In this document: piece after piece, positions 61,302 to 64,000 of the stretch | Numbering within the stretch: position 1 is the stretch's first letter | Layout: each line of letters starts with the position of its first letter | Source of the DNA: Theristus sp. LFF4_11 | Taxonomy: Eukaryota; Nematoda; Chromadorea; Monhysterida; Xyalidae | Direction: 5' to 3' | Length of the DNA stretch: 64,000 nt | NCBI GenBank assembly: GCA_030248135.1 | Contig: JASANC010002762.1 | Span: 1-64,000, forward strand | Notes under the pieces: model-generated | What the model was told of the DNA's origin: nothing | The model's input: only the letters and a program-made list of their open reading frames with translations | Databases searched by the model: none | Translations under genes and position numbers: made by a program

Positions 61302-62327
61302 GGTGATCGTTGAAACGCGGTTTTTTTACTTAAAATTTTCTTTGAATCTCAATTCTTCAAAAAGGCGGTGCCGGTGCTCCAGCCACGTCGTGCGCGTTCT
61401 ATTCTCTACTTTTCGTCTTCTTCTCTATTCACTATTCAGCGGTAACGGTCACACACGACCGACGTTTGCGAAATTCAGCTGGCGCAATTAATAAAAGCGG
61501 ATTATTATTATTATTATTATGCAGGCGCAGTTATTATAGTTTTTATGGTTCGGTTCTTTGTTGCAAAGTGTGTATGTTAGCAGCGGCAGCGGCTTATGTG
61601 CAATCGCTGAAGAAAAGCAGTACTGAACGAAGACAAGGAAAATAGGCTGGCTTGAAACAAAGGCAAGTAACCGGTTACACAGAACAAAAATGTGCACAGA
61701 ATCTTTTCCGGCTTTTTCACTCGTCTGCAAAAAAATTTCAACCCCAAAATGCCACACACACACACACCTCTAAAGTTTTTGCCTTGCCTCATTCAAGCTG
61801 GACAACTGAAAACTTGAGAATGTATAATGGTTTAAAAAGTGCGTATTCGCCTGTTGAAACGGCTGGGTTCCACTTTTTGGTGAGACATACGCCGCGACAA
61901 AATATGGTCTCGCCTCGTGTTGCGTAGTCGTAAACTTTGCAATGCGTCGTATTGTTATGTGCTGTCGATGGCAGCTGAATGTGTCTCAGCTTCTCGGTTC
62001 GTGTTCTGCTGATGCTAATAGATTTTTTTAAATTTTGAAAAGGGAGTGAACATTACGTGGGTGGGTGTGTATGGACGTGCACCGCTGTGAGCGTGCGTTT
62101 GGTTTTTTGCGTTTTTAGGTGCCAATTTAGATCAAAACACAGATTTTCAGCTAAATTCATTCAAATCAAAGGAAAAATGCAAAAATTAGAATTAGTTGCA
62201 AAAAGTACGAAGCATGAAAAGTGGAAAATAGAACAAACAAACCCAAACCAAACAAGGGCATATCAATCAACAAATCCAAAAAAAACAAAAGATCACCCGT
62301 ATTTGCTAAATTCAAACTATTTTTTTT
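61302..62327. other. Intergenic, no gene seen
   Basis: A (TTA)n run at 61500-61521 and A-rich stretches near 62160-62290. No splice-consistent exon seen. It should contain the promoter of protein A. Confidence 0.5.
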
Positions 62328-63657
62328 TCACGTCGTCTCTTCAGGTTGCCACCATTCCAAGCATCCGAGGCCTGGTTCACCCATTGTGCCCTAAAACAGA
62401 GAACTCACAATAAAGTAGACCAGAAAATCTCGCCCGCTGAATTGCACATGACCTCAACAAACAAAATAAAACGTTGACGAAGGGCGACCAATCAGCATTG
62501 AATAGTGAAAGATGCGTGCCTCCGTGAAAATCATAAAGACAAATGATTGCATTCACTGCTCATTGGGGCCACGACAGATGCCTCCCGCAATCCCCACCCA
62601 GCATCCATTTGGTCACGACGCTAAATCAGCACGCACGTTCGCGGAACTCGAGTGGCAATCTGCAGCAACTGCTGAGCTACAGTCGAACTCTAAATTATAG
62701 GCAATCAGCTGATTGGTTGGTGATCCCACGACGCATGCCTTACAAAAAACATGTATCCCGTGATCACCAATCAACTAATCCGCTGATTGCCCATAGTTTT
62801 GAGTTCTACCGTACCAGCTTTTTCAGTCCTCTCACGAGTCGTCGTGCCGCCAATACCAACCAACCAGCATCGTCTCATTCAAAATACAGCCAATCAGCGC
62901 TGCACTCCTCCCACTGACAATGATCGTGAACGGCGCTGGCCTGGTGGCGTTCGTGTTGCTGGTTGCTGGTGTGTCCGTCTGCTCGACCGTTGGTGCACTC
63001 GACGGCGCCGTGTCCGTGAAACACAGCTCAACCACTTTCAACCTTGAAACCGGAGCGCGAGATTTTGCAAAAAAAAACACGAAAACTTTTTCTATCCGAA
63101 CACTAAATCATGGGCAACCAGCTGATTGGCGTCTGCGTCTCACCTGACAGTTTTGCCGATGTCAATGTATAGTTTCATTGGTTCACCAGATTCGGCCGTT
63201 TGTTGGTCATCGTGTCGCAATTCCTCGTCAGCCTGTCCGTCTTCTTCTTCATACTCCCAATACCACACTTGTTCCGCTTCGTTGCTGAGCAATTTTTTGT
63301 CGGTTATCATTAAAGATTAAAAATTACTATGACTAATTTTCAGTGAAGAAACTTTGACTGCAAAGTCCTAGTGTGAAGACAGCGCACCGCACAGCCAAAC
63401 ACACGCACACAAACGCTGATGCTCACACGCGCGCATGCGTGCAACATTACTGCGCGTCTTCAGACTAGGAGTTTAACGACAAAAAAAATCTGATTGCTCG
63501 ACGCACAAACGACTTGGTGACGGCAGTTTGTCGGCCGGCACCAGAATGTCGTCGAAGAAGTCCAACGTGACGTGGATGCCGGCGCGCGAGTTTGCCCTCA
63601 CCTGTCCCGTGATGATTTCATCGACGAACGGACAGAAGACCACCGTTCGAAAGTGCA
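62328..63657 (-). CDS. POLR3H: RNA polymerase III subunit RPC8 (POLR3H), 3' exons
   Basis: Stalk subunit of RNA polymerase III (RPB7/Rpc25 homologue) that pairs with RPC9 and helps initiation on tRNA and 5S genes. Exons in transcript order 63657-63507, 63284-63144, 63042-62919, 62390-62328; phases close. Matches human RPC8: HFRTVVFCPFVDEIITGQV (human HFRCVVFHPFLDEILIGKI), IHVTLDFFDDILVPADKL (the OB-fold strands), EAEQVWYWEYEEED, KVVELCFTDTAPS and the C-terminus GTMGEPGLGCLEWW (human SISEPGLGLLSWW). The N-terminal SHS2-like half lies right of the window. Two MITEs sit in its introns. Confidence 0.95.
62682..62809. mobile_element. MITE family A copy
   Basis: AGTCGAACTCTAAATTATAG and GGCAATCAGCTGATTGG at left; CCGCTGATTGCCCATAGTTT and GAGTTCT at right. 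In the last POLR3H intron. Confidence 0.85.
63363..63473. mobile_element. MITE family B copy, compact
   Basis: AAGTCCTAGTGTGAAGAC and GTCTTCAGACTAGGAGTT inverted ends, 111 bp, with a CACACGCG-rich core. In a POLR3H intron. Confidence 0.85.
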
Positions 63658-64000
63658 CTGAAAGCAACTGTGTTTTTAAAAAAACGTTTTGGCACAATTT
63701 CTGGAGAAGTCCTGGTCTTGAAAAGGTGCACTTGGTAATGGAACCAGTGCGTTTGTGTTTGTTTCGGACTGTGCTCCAGTCGAGTACACCGTGTCCAGAC
63801 TAGAAGTTCATTTGAGTTTGCTCACGATTAACGAGAGCACTTTTTTGAAATCTTCTGGCTTCAGTCCGTTTCAATTGATATGCATATCGCTGAAGCTGAT
63901 CAGTAGTGTGTCTGCACACAATAAGCGGGCTAGAATTGAAGCTGCTAATTCAATAATCCAAGCGAACACAACCCAAGCAAAGCCAACCCAGCCCAACCCT
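63658..64000. other. POLR3H intron, no exon seen
   Basis: The next upstream POLR3H exon should end in phase 1 with sequence near VFPGDGA. No such stretch is found on the minus strand here, so it lies beyond the window. The extreme right end has short AACCC-type words (CAACCCAAGCAAAGCC). Confidence 0.5.

Overview
This window is nuclear DNA from an animal. It holds intron-rich, spliced genes of clearly metazoan families: mitochondrial HSP70, a TACC protein, syntaxin-18, a protein tyrosine phosphatase, a CNTD1/COSA-1 cyclin, a CYP2-like P450 and RNA polymerase III subunit RPC8. Short-to-medium introns, muscle-type Tyr/Pro/Arg-rich proteins and a compact layout suggest a small ecdysozoan (nematode, arthropod or tardigrade grade), but I cannot place it further. 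Exons were assembled by hand from GT/GC-AG boundaries. In every main gene model the reading phase closes across all joined exons.

Layout. 1-4006 (+): 3' part of mortalin (HSPA9), with one upstream exon that is broken in frame. 5655-7901 (+): a Ser/Arg/Pro-rich three-exon gene or alternative TACC 5' end. 8200-15200: gene-poor, with a 149-bp satellite (12021-13490) and a 1.1-kb inverted repeat (13583-14672). 18345-32791 (+): a 20-exon TACC gene (1171 aa). 34543-39049 (+): syntaxin-18 (365 aa), with a DNA-transposon insertion carrying an exon-like ORF in one intron. 39050-44017: mostly non-coding, plus one candidate minus-strand terminal exon. 44018-48108 (-): a single-domain PTP lacking key catalytic residues. 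48634-54636 (+): CNTD1/COSA-1-like meiotic cyclin, whose first intron holds a nested stack of three transposons. 55598-58352 (+): complete P450 (517 aa). 58900-61301 (-): two related Tyr/Pro/Arg-rich genes, possibly myofilin-type thick-filament proteins. 62328-63657 (-): 3' part of POLR3H, running off the right edge.

The genes are unrelated housekeeping, cell-division, trafficking, meiotic and muscle genes and do not form one pathway. The unusual material lies between and inside them: hAT-like elements with 8-bp target duplications, a miniature LTR element with near-identical LTRs, tRNA-derived SINEs, three small interspersed repeat families, a satellite with higher-order structure, a likely catalytically dead (or substrate-trapping) PTP, and 5' splice sites that often read GTNSG instead of GTRAG.
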